From contig OV121089.1 of NCBI GenBank assembly GCA_921293015.1, forward strand, positions 38,116,520-38,180,519: a DNA stretch of 64,000 bases, read 5' to 3'. This stretch comes from Phorcus lineatus. Taxonomy: Eukaryota > Mollusca > Gastropoda > Trochida > Trochidae. Each line of letters starts with the position of its first letter. Position 1 is the first letter of the stretch. A program made the translations under genes and the position numbers. Shown here piece by piece: positions 10,560 through 22,100 of the stretch. The notes beneath the pieces were generated by a model that did no database searches, was not told the origin of the DNA, and saw only the letters and a list, made by a program, of their open reading frames with translations.

Positions 10560-13500
10560 TACTCAATTATATACTTTAAAGTGTTTACCTTTCCTCTGCA
10601 ATAAAATCAATTTTAAATATTTTCAATACTAAAGTCGTTTAAATGCTTCATTAGCATTGTTCGTATTGACGTTATTTAAATGAATAACAAATGTTAATAT
10701 TTGCAATCTGCATCATTCCAGAGAGTGCACTACAACATAAGTTACACCTACATGTATATAAACAAGCAAATGCTTAGATATACTCATAAAATCTTAAAAT
10801 CAATGTTAAACTTAAATATTTTGTGTGGGTTTTTAAGTGGGTTTACAACGATTCAAGTGCAATATTAATAATAGTATGTATAAGCTATCAGTGTGATCCA
10901 TTCCATTATGTAAGTGAAAGGTTATTATAATAAAAATTATTTTGATTTACAAACTTTTGATTTTGCAAATTGTTTGCAATGGTTCATGAGCTTTATTGGT
11001 AGCATTTCCCCCCGCATGGCTTCAAATAGCCCCAGTCTGTATCACTGGTTAATCTAAACCTTGCTGCAAATCAGTCAAAATTAGTGTTTTGAATGCAGCG
11101 CCCTCCTCGGCGAAAAGTTGCAAGTCTTACATTATTTCTCACAGGACTATCGCATTCCGTTGCAGCAGGTCAAAGAATCTTTTTGATTAAAGAATTTGAA
11201 GAAATATTTCTGAGAATTTGTAAAAGCCCTTACAACGTACATCAATAGGAAGAACTAAAAGCACGTTAGTTCGTACTTATACTTATTCATAATAAGGTTA
11301 AAACCGAACATGGACTTAGTTTAACGATTAATACAATTATCAATTATTTCAAAAAAGCCAATTTATTGACAAGTTTAAATTAAAAACGTATATGTTACAT
11401 CAGTGATGTTGTACTTATCTCTTTGAACTGTCAAATGTTTTGAATTAAATGTTAGTGATAATTATAATATCCCTATGTGTGACAAAAAAGTAGTTCATTT
11501 AAGGAACTCGATAGATAACGTCAAATAGTCAAGTTTTTAACTTATTTTTATTTCAAATTTCGATTCCGAAAGAAATAAGTTACAAACATTTCATTTGATA
11601 GTTATAAAACCTGTATAATGATTTATGAGAAAACCTGCCCACTCATAACATGAATATATATGAATGATGACAGAAGCAATAGACAGCAACATTCAACTCT
11701 ATTTTTTCTGTTTCTTTCATAGTTTCATAAGGTTTACATAACATAGCAGAATTGACTCATCAATAAACTTTATTGCCAGTTTTAATTGTCATTCTCTACA
11801 ATGACTGTTGGCTTTTGTAGACTTTGAGATTTCTAAAATTGAAAAAAAACATCACAAGAAATGTGTTTCAGTCAAAAGAGCTGTCCTTTTATCACATCCT
11901 CCACTTCTACCAATGATATGTATCAGTTCGTGAATTATTCAGAGGATGACGCCCATTACTGGCAATGATTTATTTGGCGAAATAAAGATAAAGCTAGTCA
12001 AGCTCGCCTGCACTTATTAATTTCTTGTACCTTGAATTTCTTGAATAAGATGCTTTTACAAAGATATTAGATGGTTGAGAAAAGGTATTTCTTTTCCAAT
12101 GACATTAATAAGTGCTAATACAATTTTATCTGCTAACAAAGTTTCCTATTTAGCAACCCTATATCCATTCTGTACACTTGATTACTCAAAATTAGTTTTG
12201 ATTACATCTGACATGAAAACATTAAATTAATTCAAAACTAACAAATCTCACAAGAAGCATGTGCACCTCATCTCCAGTTCTGAAAGTGCCTCATATTAAG
12301 GCAATTCCTACTGAAATATGTATCCCATTCATATCAATATTCGTCCTTTGATCTGACTTCAAAAGAAGTAATTCTTTACTTTGCTGATCCTTCACACATC
12401 TAAATGTGGCAGGTGGCAAACATGAAAACATTCCGATAAATGTGTTAAGGACGATTCTTTACTTGATCCATAAATCCAGTCGTATATGTGGAGCATACGT
12501 TTTCATATGATAATATCACGTATTCATAAAGTATGAATTTTCACTTTTCGATTTTCCATGTAAAATTTGTTTAACATGTGTGAAGTTTATTCTGATGTTT
12601 GATAATGCTTGCCTTATTGCAAAGATGTGTGGACAGATTTCATCATCAACATGATCCTGTTGAATTTTGTATGGTCCTTGCTAGGCCAATATCTCCAATG
12701 AAGTTTAATATTATATACTTAAATATTCATATATATATTTTTTTATCGGTGCACATTAACAATCTTTCTGTCTGTATGTGTGCTTTGTCGTTTTCGCTAT
12801 TAATCCGAAAGCTTTATATACAATTTCATTAATTTTTAATATATTGCTATGAAGAGTTAAATAGAGACAAGGCTACACCTCCCTACATTTCCCTATATTA
12901 TATTACGAAGTTGTCAAAAATAGATCAGTTGTCCTTCTTTGGAACAGCTTGAATATATAATGTTATCATATGTGACTACCTACTATTGTTTTCCTCTGAG
13001 TTATTTCAGCTAAATTAATAGGTTTTGGTCAGAGGGGCTCTAATGCAATGATTTTGTCTGCTTTTGGAGTTATGGCCATAGACTTAATGTAGTCGACTTT
13101 TCGATTGACAGATTTTGATTTTGACTGACAGTACAATATGTACGGTGCTGTCTTTCAAATTACTTGTTTGTTAATGATAATACTGCATACAATGCACATG
13201 AATTTGAAATGCTTTTAAGAAATTAAAGTTTGTATCAATAGGACATTTGGTGGGAGAAGTATTCTGCGACCACTCATGTTAGATATTGCAAAAACCGGGA
13301 AATATGACCAAGCACTAAATAAGGTTACTGGAAATACAATAGTCAGGCAGCAGTTTTCGGAAGGGATTGCCTCTAGACAATATCTGACTTCTTCCTAGTC
13401 TCTCAGTAAGATTTTTAACTTCTTACAAAGCTACATACATTACCGTCCTGAAACATTTGATATCCGCCATGAGAGAACGCACTCAAATTTCTATGAATGC

Positions 13501-14350
13501 CTCATCAATCAGGAATAGACTAAATTATCATTCAGAAAACAATGAAGCAAAATACGCAAAAACGTTAATGATACATCTTGTTAAGACAAGAAAACAAATT
13601 AAAAAGAGTGAATGATGAGACAGTATAACATTACATTAGGTGTGAAAGTATTAGTGCTTGGTGTCACTGATATTTGATATTTGATGAATTCAAGTAGGTA
13701 TGTAAACAAAGAGACTGAAAACCTGACACTCGCTGTTATCTTAGTGTTCAGATGACATTGTCACAATGGTTTTAATCATTACATGATGTATATGTTACAG
13801 TCAATGTCTAAAATCAGTCAATCTGTAGATCGACTGAAATTTTTAGTTCGTAGTTCGTCTCATTTTTGTATACAGAAAACATTGTATAATGTTACTGTTT
13901 CAATGGTTCTAATCATGTGGTTTTTAGATGTCGGATTTATTCACTTGAGATAATAATAAACCCTATAAAACAGTGATTCAATGTTAACATAACAAGTAAC
14001 TATGAATGTTTGTTGAAGAAAAAAATACATAACTGGTAGTGAAATAGAAGATACATCTACAGCACTATGATATTATATTTACACTCCCTCTTTCACAATG
14101 GACAAATTAAAAGTAATTATTACTCTCCTGTTGAAGATACCGCCGTTTGATACATCTACAATGCGATTACAATGTCACATTGTATCAAATGACTAAGGTA
14201 TCTTTAGTGTATCGTTTCAGACGGGATTTAAGGTTAAAATCAATAAAGGTTGTTTTATGAAAGAAAGATATTATAATCATGACAAATTACATTGAATCAG
14301 GTAACTTGATATTTATTGTCAACTGTTGAAAGTATATGAGCCTTCTCATA
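10560..14350 (+). repeat. Segmental duplication block P (partner 33605-40125)
   Basis: Five or more stretches match, in the same order and orientation, sequence 23-26 kb downstream. They are 10560-10850 (with tattgacgttat, caaatgttaatatttgcaat), 11430-11690, 11860-12010 (tagtcaagct.gcctgca), 12215-12470 (tcgtcctttgatctgacttc), 13495-13720 (ttgatgaattcaagtaggta) and 14190-14350 (tacattgaatcag). By eye the stretches are about 70-80% alike, so the copy is old. No gene is recognised inside. Confidence 0.7.
13219..13398 (+). other. Short cryptic open frame
   Basis: A 59-codon frame without an ATG start, ending at TAG 13396-13398. It contains GGRSILRPLMLDIAKTGKYD and FSEGIASRQYL. The composition is more protein-like than the surroundings, but no family is recognised and clear splice sites are not evident. 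It may be an exon relic or part of an old retroelement. Confidence 0.2.
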
Positions 14351-14451
14351 ACACTGTAGAGAATTGTCTGCATATACAAGGAAGTATTTTTTAAAACTGG
14401 TTATCAATTCTCTGTACAATACGCATTTAGTTTTATTATGAAGCCATATAT

Positions 14452-14640
14452 AATGCTAGGGCAATGCGATTTAACGCCGCTTTCAAGAGAATTTCACTTG
14501 CTGCTAGTATTATTACAGGGAGAGATCCCGCAAAACCATTGTGGCTATGCATTGCGGTGAAACCTGCGAGCATCGGCTGGAACAAGCAAACCACGGGTGA
14601 TACTGCACTCAACAGTTCTTAGTATAATTTATAGAATATC
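14452..14640 (-). repeat. SINE-A fragment
   Basis: The body of the tRNA-derived family is clear: gatttaacgccgctttcaag, tgctagtattattacaggg, gctatgcattgcggtgaaacc and gagcatcggctgg. The head is missing. Confidence 0.75.
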
Positions 14641-16464
14641 AACTAACATATTTCTCCAAAACAATAACCAATGTAGTGCAGGATGACTGAATTCAACCTT
14701 ATCTGAGCTTGACTACAGTCTGACATGGGGCGAACTTCTATTTATAAAGATGCCAACTGCTCCTTCTGGCACTCCTGACTGATTTGTCACACACGGCTAA
14801 CTGCCTGTCAATGTCAGTAAGTGTAAAGTCATAATTAACAAGGTAATTAGGTAAACTGTAAACTCACTCAAAAACACAGTTTACAAGCTTGTTACATTGA
14901 GCTACTCTTCACTTCGATCGGCAGTTCTTTTGTGTAATTTGAGCTGGTAGCTATATAGTGTAAATCAGGTCAATGAATTGACAGGGAATAAATAAGAAAT
15001 AAACAATAAAAAATAAAAAATCTGGGATGTTTTTGTACTGAAGAACTTTATAAAACCTAACAACAATTTTTTTCAATAATTTTTATAATATGCTGCATAA
15101 GATATTATTATAAAAAAAATTGAAATTGAATTATTTGAGTGAGTGTTCTTACATGATTACATAAAAATATAATACCACAGTTTGTGTTAGTTGGCTTTAA
15201 GAATTTTCCAGAAAGGCCACCTGTATATTACAGCCACTTTTGGCCGATCCCTTGGGTGGGTGTTATGCACAAGTTCGATTGTATATGAAATTATTATAGT
15301 ACTTGTTAATGTTCTGTTTTGCAACTCATATTTCATGTTCACGTTAATCATTAAATACAAATCAACTATGAAATGGTTGAGCTTCATTGAATTTGAATTT
15401 CATTTTTGAATTTTCAATCATTTTCAGTTCACTAGTGTCATGCATGCATTTGCATGTATTTACTGGCGTACGATTTCATATGCTTGCATGATTAATGAAT
15501 CGTTTCGCCTACAAAGCTGTCAAGAGCAAATCCTTCTGCACCTGTGTTGAGTTACGAGATAGCATCGATGCATTTAACTTCGAACCAATATGATATATAA
15601 GATTTATATAAATAAACCGCATTGGTTTTGTAAACACTCCAGCTGACACGCTGCTATGTCGCGCCTTACTGTCCACATCCTTTAGGACCATACATCTTGA
15701 AACCTACTTTGGCACGTTTTTTGGAGATATTGTTTGTTAAAATTTCCTCCGTTTAATGTTATTGCATGCAGTTTTTTTATTCAGAGGGAAAAACATCTAA
15801 TTTCTCAATCAGATAACCAGATTTTTCGTAGACATTGAATCAGGTGCTATGTACCAAACAAAATATTCATCCCATGTAAGTCACTTCAAATATAATTATG
15901 TACATCTTCAGGTTTTAAGGTTATGAAAGTGAATTCGAAAACACGTTTTCAAGGAAACGTTGTATAAAAGCCGCATAAATAATTTTAAAGTTTTGAATAC
16001 AATGTGAAGACCAAAAACGACTGTCGCTTTGGTTAATGTTACTGTATTTTTGTGTTAAGTGAGTGAGTGAGTTTAGCTGTATATAGACTGTCTACAAACA
16101 ATCATTGATGAAACAGATGTACGTAAATAAAATATTTCATACTTTGTTTTCAGTTTTCTCAATATTAAGAGATTAAAATATGTTCAATAGCTGCAGACAA
16201 TTCTAGTTTAGCCATTATAAACAGTAAATATTTCTCATTCTGTGAACAACTGACTCTTATTTTTTGTGACATTAACAATCTTTACTTTCAAATGAGTGAT
16301 TGCAGTTCAGCTGTAAAGAATGTCATTATATTATTGCATCCATAGAAGATAAAGTAAATGTGAAGTGACTGCTAAGTCCTCAAATGTCATAATGAAGCCA
16401 ATTGAGCGTGATATAGTGCCTTCGAAAATAAAAGGTAATAAAAAAATACACACGCACAAATTCA

Positions 16465-16495
<31 letters not shown>

Positions 16496-17246
16496 ACACA
16501 CACTCAATACATCATTACATATACGAGTACAATATTCCATATGCACAAATCTGAGTGCGTGTTGTCGGGCCTATATGATAAACATTGTCATCAAAATGAT
16601 ATTGGGTCGTGTCTTATTATCATGACACTTTTTCCTATGATAAAACAATTCTTGTTTATAGTCTCTAATATGCTTCTAAAGCAACTTGCAACATGATATA
16701 CTTGCAATTTTTGTTACCGAGGAGGACACGGAAACAACATATTCGGAAGCAGGAAACATTTCATTTAGAAACTACTAGTTCCTTGATCCTATTTTAATTA
16801 CAATCATTTTAAACATTATTGAAGGCCATGTGGAAAAGAATAATAGAGTTGTGTAATTCATTTGACATTACAGCAATATGACATGAAGGACAGACATTTA
16901 TGTTTACGTGGATTCTCGTGTGAGTATCGACAAGGGTATACATTTCGACATGAGAGGGTAGGCCATGAGACAACTTCCGGAGCTGAATATGGCTTATGAA
17001 ATTGACATATTAATAAAAGGAAATAATGTTTATTTCAAATTACAGTGACCTAACATAGATAAATAATTAAAAAAACCTCATGTTTCTCAATCCTGGTAAG
17101 TGTAGCATGATGTTTTAGCAGCTTAAAAAATAGATTACAACATTTATGTATATCAACGGTGCTGTTCTGCTTGTTTCGTTCATAATCATCTTTAAAGATT
17201 AAAAACACGGAATTTAAGCACAGGATGCCACAGTGATTGTTCAGTG
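14641..17246. other. Non-coding sequence upstream of the Ig gene, with one microsatellite
   Basis: AT-rich, no supported gene. A C17 run followed by (CA)11 lies at 16465-16502 and creates spurious Gly/Val/Cys and Pro/Thr/His frames on the two strands. A short GTGAGTGAGTGAG piece at about 16057-16070 is probably the tail of a lost SINE. The last few hundred bases must hold the promoter and 5' UTR of the Ig gene, but no clear TATA box or start region could be fixed. Confidence 0.4.
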
Positions 17247-19047
17247 ATGCTTGGTATTCTACTGTACATGATGTTCATCCTATCATTGGGGCCCCTTCTC
17301 TGTCATGGTGAGAGATAGCTTTTTTCCCAATTTGAGTTTTGCAAATGCCACAAGTGTCGATATTTAATGTTTTATGCGTTTGAGTTGTGACCTCAAGGGT
17401 GTTAGCATGTTAAACACATATTTGCATTGTAATGAATTCGGGACTTGTAACTGGATTGAGTACTTGACTTACCAAAGAAACGTCTATTTGTTTTTATCTT
17501 CTTCCGACTTATCTTCATCCTATCAAACACAGGTTTGCTACAGGTTCGGATATAGCAACAACGCTCTTAATGCACTTGGATTTGTGGTTCTTACTAAATA
17601 TGAATGATTTGTTTACTTAAAATTTATAGCTAACTAAGTTATAAAAAGGAATTACAATTTTGCGGTCCCTTATCTAGTAATAGAGTAACTAAATGTAGTC
17701 CACGATAAGTATAGTACATTGTACATACATCAGTAAAAACAAAACGGGATAATGTTTCTATTGTAACAGCACTTTTTATTGGCTTTTGATTTCTAGTTGA
17801 TATGTTTGGCGGATATGTTCATTAAGTTGTGACCGGAGAAATAAATATAATATTTATTTTTAAGGTATGGAATGTAATGACTCGCAAGTGACAGTACCGG
17901 AAGGTCAGCCTGCGTGCATCCTTTGTCATAAGTTCCCGCCCAAACCAAGTGTTTTCATCTGGTATAGAAAAGATCACCAACCACCAAAGCAGCTCACACT
18001 AGATGACCGATTATTTGTAGATAATATTGGTAAATTTTTCATCATTTTTCATATTTAGCAATATTCACGGATGGATGAATCTGATAAATGACACCATGTA
18101 AAATGACATATTGATGTTGTGTTTGGACTAGTAACTAAACCAACGTTATCATATCTGTCAACCGCTCATGTGTGTGCAGATAATCACTATATCAACAGAT
18201 CAGTTTCCATGCATCAGCTATTATACTCATATATCATCCTTTGGCTTCCTAGATTTATTAGTTTCAAAGAAAAATACTATAAGCGAAAACGAAACGTTCA
18301 TTTTCATTCATCCTCAACAACATCATACAACATAGAGGTTCCGATAAGCTGATAAAAGTATTGATTATAAATGTGCAGTTGTAAGACTTTGGCTATAAAA
18401 CTATTATTAAACTAAGATTTAAACAGAGTACATAGAGTATGGTAATTTTTATCTCTGCTGACTTTAGATTTAAAGTACAAAAGTGGCAACAGTTCTATCA
18501 AGGTCAAATTTTATTACTTATTTATTATGATATTATATTTCTTCGATTAAAAAAAAATTCAAATTATTTAAAAGACGTTCTTTATCGGATTTTTAAAAAT
18601 ATGTTTCGTTTTTCAATAAAACCATTACAAAACAGTAACAACGTTTGTTTTGATCTTTAGTTCACATGACTTATATCTCATGGTGCTGAGAACGGTTTCA
18701 CTATTGGCATTAATGCATTGATATAAGAATCTTCAACATGTTCCTTAACCATATTTACAGGTACCTTATACTTCTCGTATGTGCTTCTCGAGGATTCGGG
18801 TGTGTACGGGTGTTCTGAAACAGCGAAACACTACATAAAGTTTGGAAAAAATATCATTCTCAATGTTACAAGTGGAAATGGTAAGTCGAATATTCTTATG
18901 TTGTTATGTAACAATTTATTAACCTTTGAGTAGATTTGAAGCTATTTGGATATGGATCCAACTACGTGGTTTATAAACTAAAACACTTAACCCAGACTGA
19001 TGCTGAAATATTTTTAAACATAAATCCAAAACCAAGGTTAAAGGTTA

Positions 19048-19103
<56 letters not shown>

Positions 19104-22100
19104 CTGTAGGATAGCCTCCTATCTTAGTAATAGGATGTACATTTTATTAAATTATCTGTTTCAGGTTCCAATCAGACAAAACCAATGCTACTATGGAGTA
19201 GTGGTAATATGACCTGGCCGAATCTACATCAAAAGGAACTCGTCTGCGGTTTTGCTGGAAGGTAAGCTTATGTAAAACATAGAGTTACTCTGATCCTAAT
19301 TCCATTAAACAACAGGATATATATTTCACGCATGCGTGAGGATAGACACACACTTTTCACACTGAGAGAAGGAAAAGAGAAATTACGTCTTTTTGTCTGC
19401 ACTGTTTAATTTTTTAGACTAAAGCTGTGTATGAAGATACTATGGGGATCTCGTTGGAACTTTGGAGGTCACGAACCGGACAGTTTATACCACCGAAGGG
19501 GTGTAGACAGATCGAGACGATCCTACCCTATAGACCCGACACACGATGGACGACGGGCACTGAGTTGAGCTACCGACTCGTACTATGCTTTGTAGTGTGG
19601 GAGACTGTGCTCATCGCTGGACACGGACTAGCAAACAACTACAACAACTTAGCAGAGGTAGGATGGCAGTTTATCTGTCCAGATATACATACAGTAATAC
19701 CTACATGTACATCAATAACTATGTCACATGAATGCACGGGAGATGCATGTCGAACGGCCTTGACCCCATGTTTGTTTACAAGCTGTAACACACTGCTACT
19801 CCGAGCAGGTGACATTGAGAGTAACCCAGGCCCAGTCGAACAATCAGATGCAAAAGGAATCCGAGCAAATCAAATCCTACACGCGGAAAATTTGAATCAG
19901 TTGAGCGCGATTTGAAAACAATGAACAATAACTGGGAGAAAGTAAGTTGCGATATAAAAGAACTATCGACTGCAGTCAACACATTAAAGAAAAAGACAGA
20001 AATATTAGAATTAAAAACAGATGGATTGAAAGGTGATATAAACAAACATGGACATGATCTTGGTGCAACTAACAATAAGGTTAAAGAAAACGAATACAGG
20101 ATAACTGTCTTAGAGAGAACTGTTTCAGACCTAACAACGGAGTCGGACAGAATGGAGGCGTACAGCAGACGGGAGAATATCAGGTTCTTTGGAATCCAAG
20201 AAGACGAGAATGAGGACACACATGTGAGTAAAGAAAAGATACTCAATGTTCTAAATGAGGCTATACCATCCAAAACATGGGACGAAAGGGACATTTTAAG
20301 GGCACACCGTGTAGGGCGAATGTCACCAGACAGCAATAATGTTCGGGCAATAATTGTTAAATTCCTTCACCCTGATGACAAAGATTTGGTGTTTAAAAGG
20401 CGAGAGTGTCTAACTCGTCGGGATATACGAATTGCTGCTGATCTTACTGTGAGACAACGTGAGGCAGTCAGTGATGCCCGTCGTGAGGGTAAGGTTGCCT
20501 TTTTCAGGAGGGGGAGACTGATAGTCAGGGAGTCAAACAGGTCCCAATATACATCCACACACAGAACGCCAGAGCATTCTGGTGAGCAACGTGTTTCCTT
20601 TGTCCCTTCAGTGACTAATCAGAGATCGGATAGAAATGTGCCTATAAATGTTGATCTATCCTCACATGATCCAGGTGTACTCTTCCAATTCGGATCTGGT
20701 CATGGGGGACCAGTACAAGACGTTAGGCCAAAGGACTACGCCTCAGCTGTGAGTCTAGGATCGTGTAGTGGATCGGTTGTTAGGGACGCCCCGCAAGGGG
20801 CAGGTAACTCTAACCGTAACCTAGTTACTGGACACGAGACCGTGAACAACCATGCGCCCAAATCTGACTCGATAAGGGGAAGACGCAAATCTCTCCGACA
20901 AACATCACTTACAAGAAAATAACGGGAAGGCCACGGCCATGCTATTTTGGATGTGATGACCTCCAACATAAATATAGGAACATGGAACGTTTCTGGACTT
21001 TTGTCTAAACTGAACTTTGCCGACTTCAAATCCTATTTATGTACATTTGATGTCTTGTTTTTGCTAGAAACATGGATTGGTAACGACGATTTTGATATTG
21101 ATCTCAGCGATTATACACAATTTAACAATGTAGGCTATAGAACTTCACATTTTGGAAGGTACATGGGTGGTATCTGTTCGATAATCAAAACCAATATTAT
21201 TAAGCATGTGAAGAAACTGAAGTGTAAATATTCCAACTTTATGTTCCTTAAAATATCTAAAGAGGCTGTGTCAATAGATTGTGATGTTATTGTAGGTGGT
21301 ATTTACATACCACCCAAGTCATCACCTGTATTTGATATACCAGATACACGGCATGGTGGGTTCGAGGAACTTGATCAAGAAGTGTTTGAACTCAAAAGTC
21401 GGTATCATAGTTGTGAAATTATACTATGTGGGGACTTTAATGCCCGTTTGGGAAAGGAAAATGATTACATTGTTTTTGACGAATCAGATGATGCCAGACA
21501 TATACTTAGTTATTATGAAGATGTATTCGATATACCAAGGGTTACCGCTGACGAGAAATTGAATAACTATGGGCGTAATCTTGCAAAGCTGTGCATTAGT
21601 AATAACATACATGTTGTAAACGGTAGAGCAGGTAGCGACAAGACAACAGGAGGCTATACTTTTATATCACATATTGAAAAAAGTGTTATTGACTACTTCA
21701 TTGTTTCTCCAAATTTATTCAAAAGTATCGTAGATTTCACCATAGGTAACCGAACAGAATCTGATCACCTACCCTTATCCCTATTATTAAAAGCAGAAGA
21801 TTGTGTCACTGACATAAACAACACCTATGGGGCCGCAGAATTGTATAGATATAGATGGAATGTATCAGCTATGGAGGTTTTTACGAAATCACTTAGTGAT
21901 AATGTTGAGTTATATGGAAGTGGCATTGTACAATACATAAGAGATGATAATATAAACCAAGCTGTGGGTGCGCTTAACGACTTAATTCTTAATTCTGCTC
22001 AGTTAATGAAAAGGCGGGTATGTAATAGAGTAAGAAAACAACCTGTTTGGTTTGATAGGGAGTGTCAGACGTCGAAAAGGAAAAAATATGTGAACCTCAG

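Noticed and set aside
16331..16625. Frames on both strands with Gly or Pro/Thr/His runs
   Set aside because: Created by the C17/(CA)11 microsatellite.
19055..19102. TATA-rich promoter
   Set aside because: A perfect (TA)24 microsatellite within an intron, with no transcription start context.
19776..20336. 186-codon minus-strand frame within the LINE
   Set aside because: Antisense shadow of ORF1; rich in Ser, Leu and Phe as expected from reversed Lys/Glu codons.
21296..21562. Extra frame inside ORF2 (also the minus-strand frame at 22176-22439)
   Set aside because: Shadows of the endonuclease and reverse transcriptase coding sequence.
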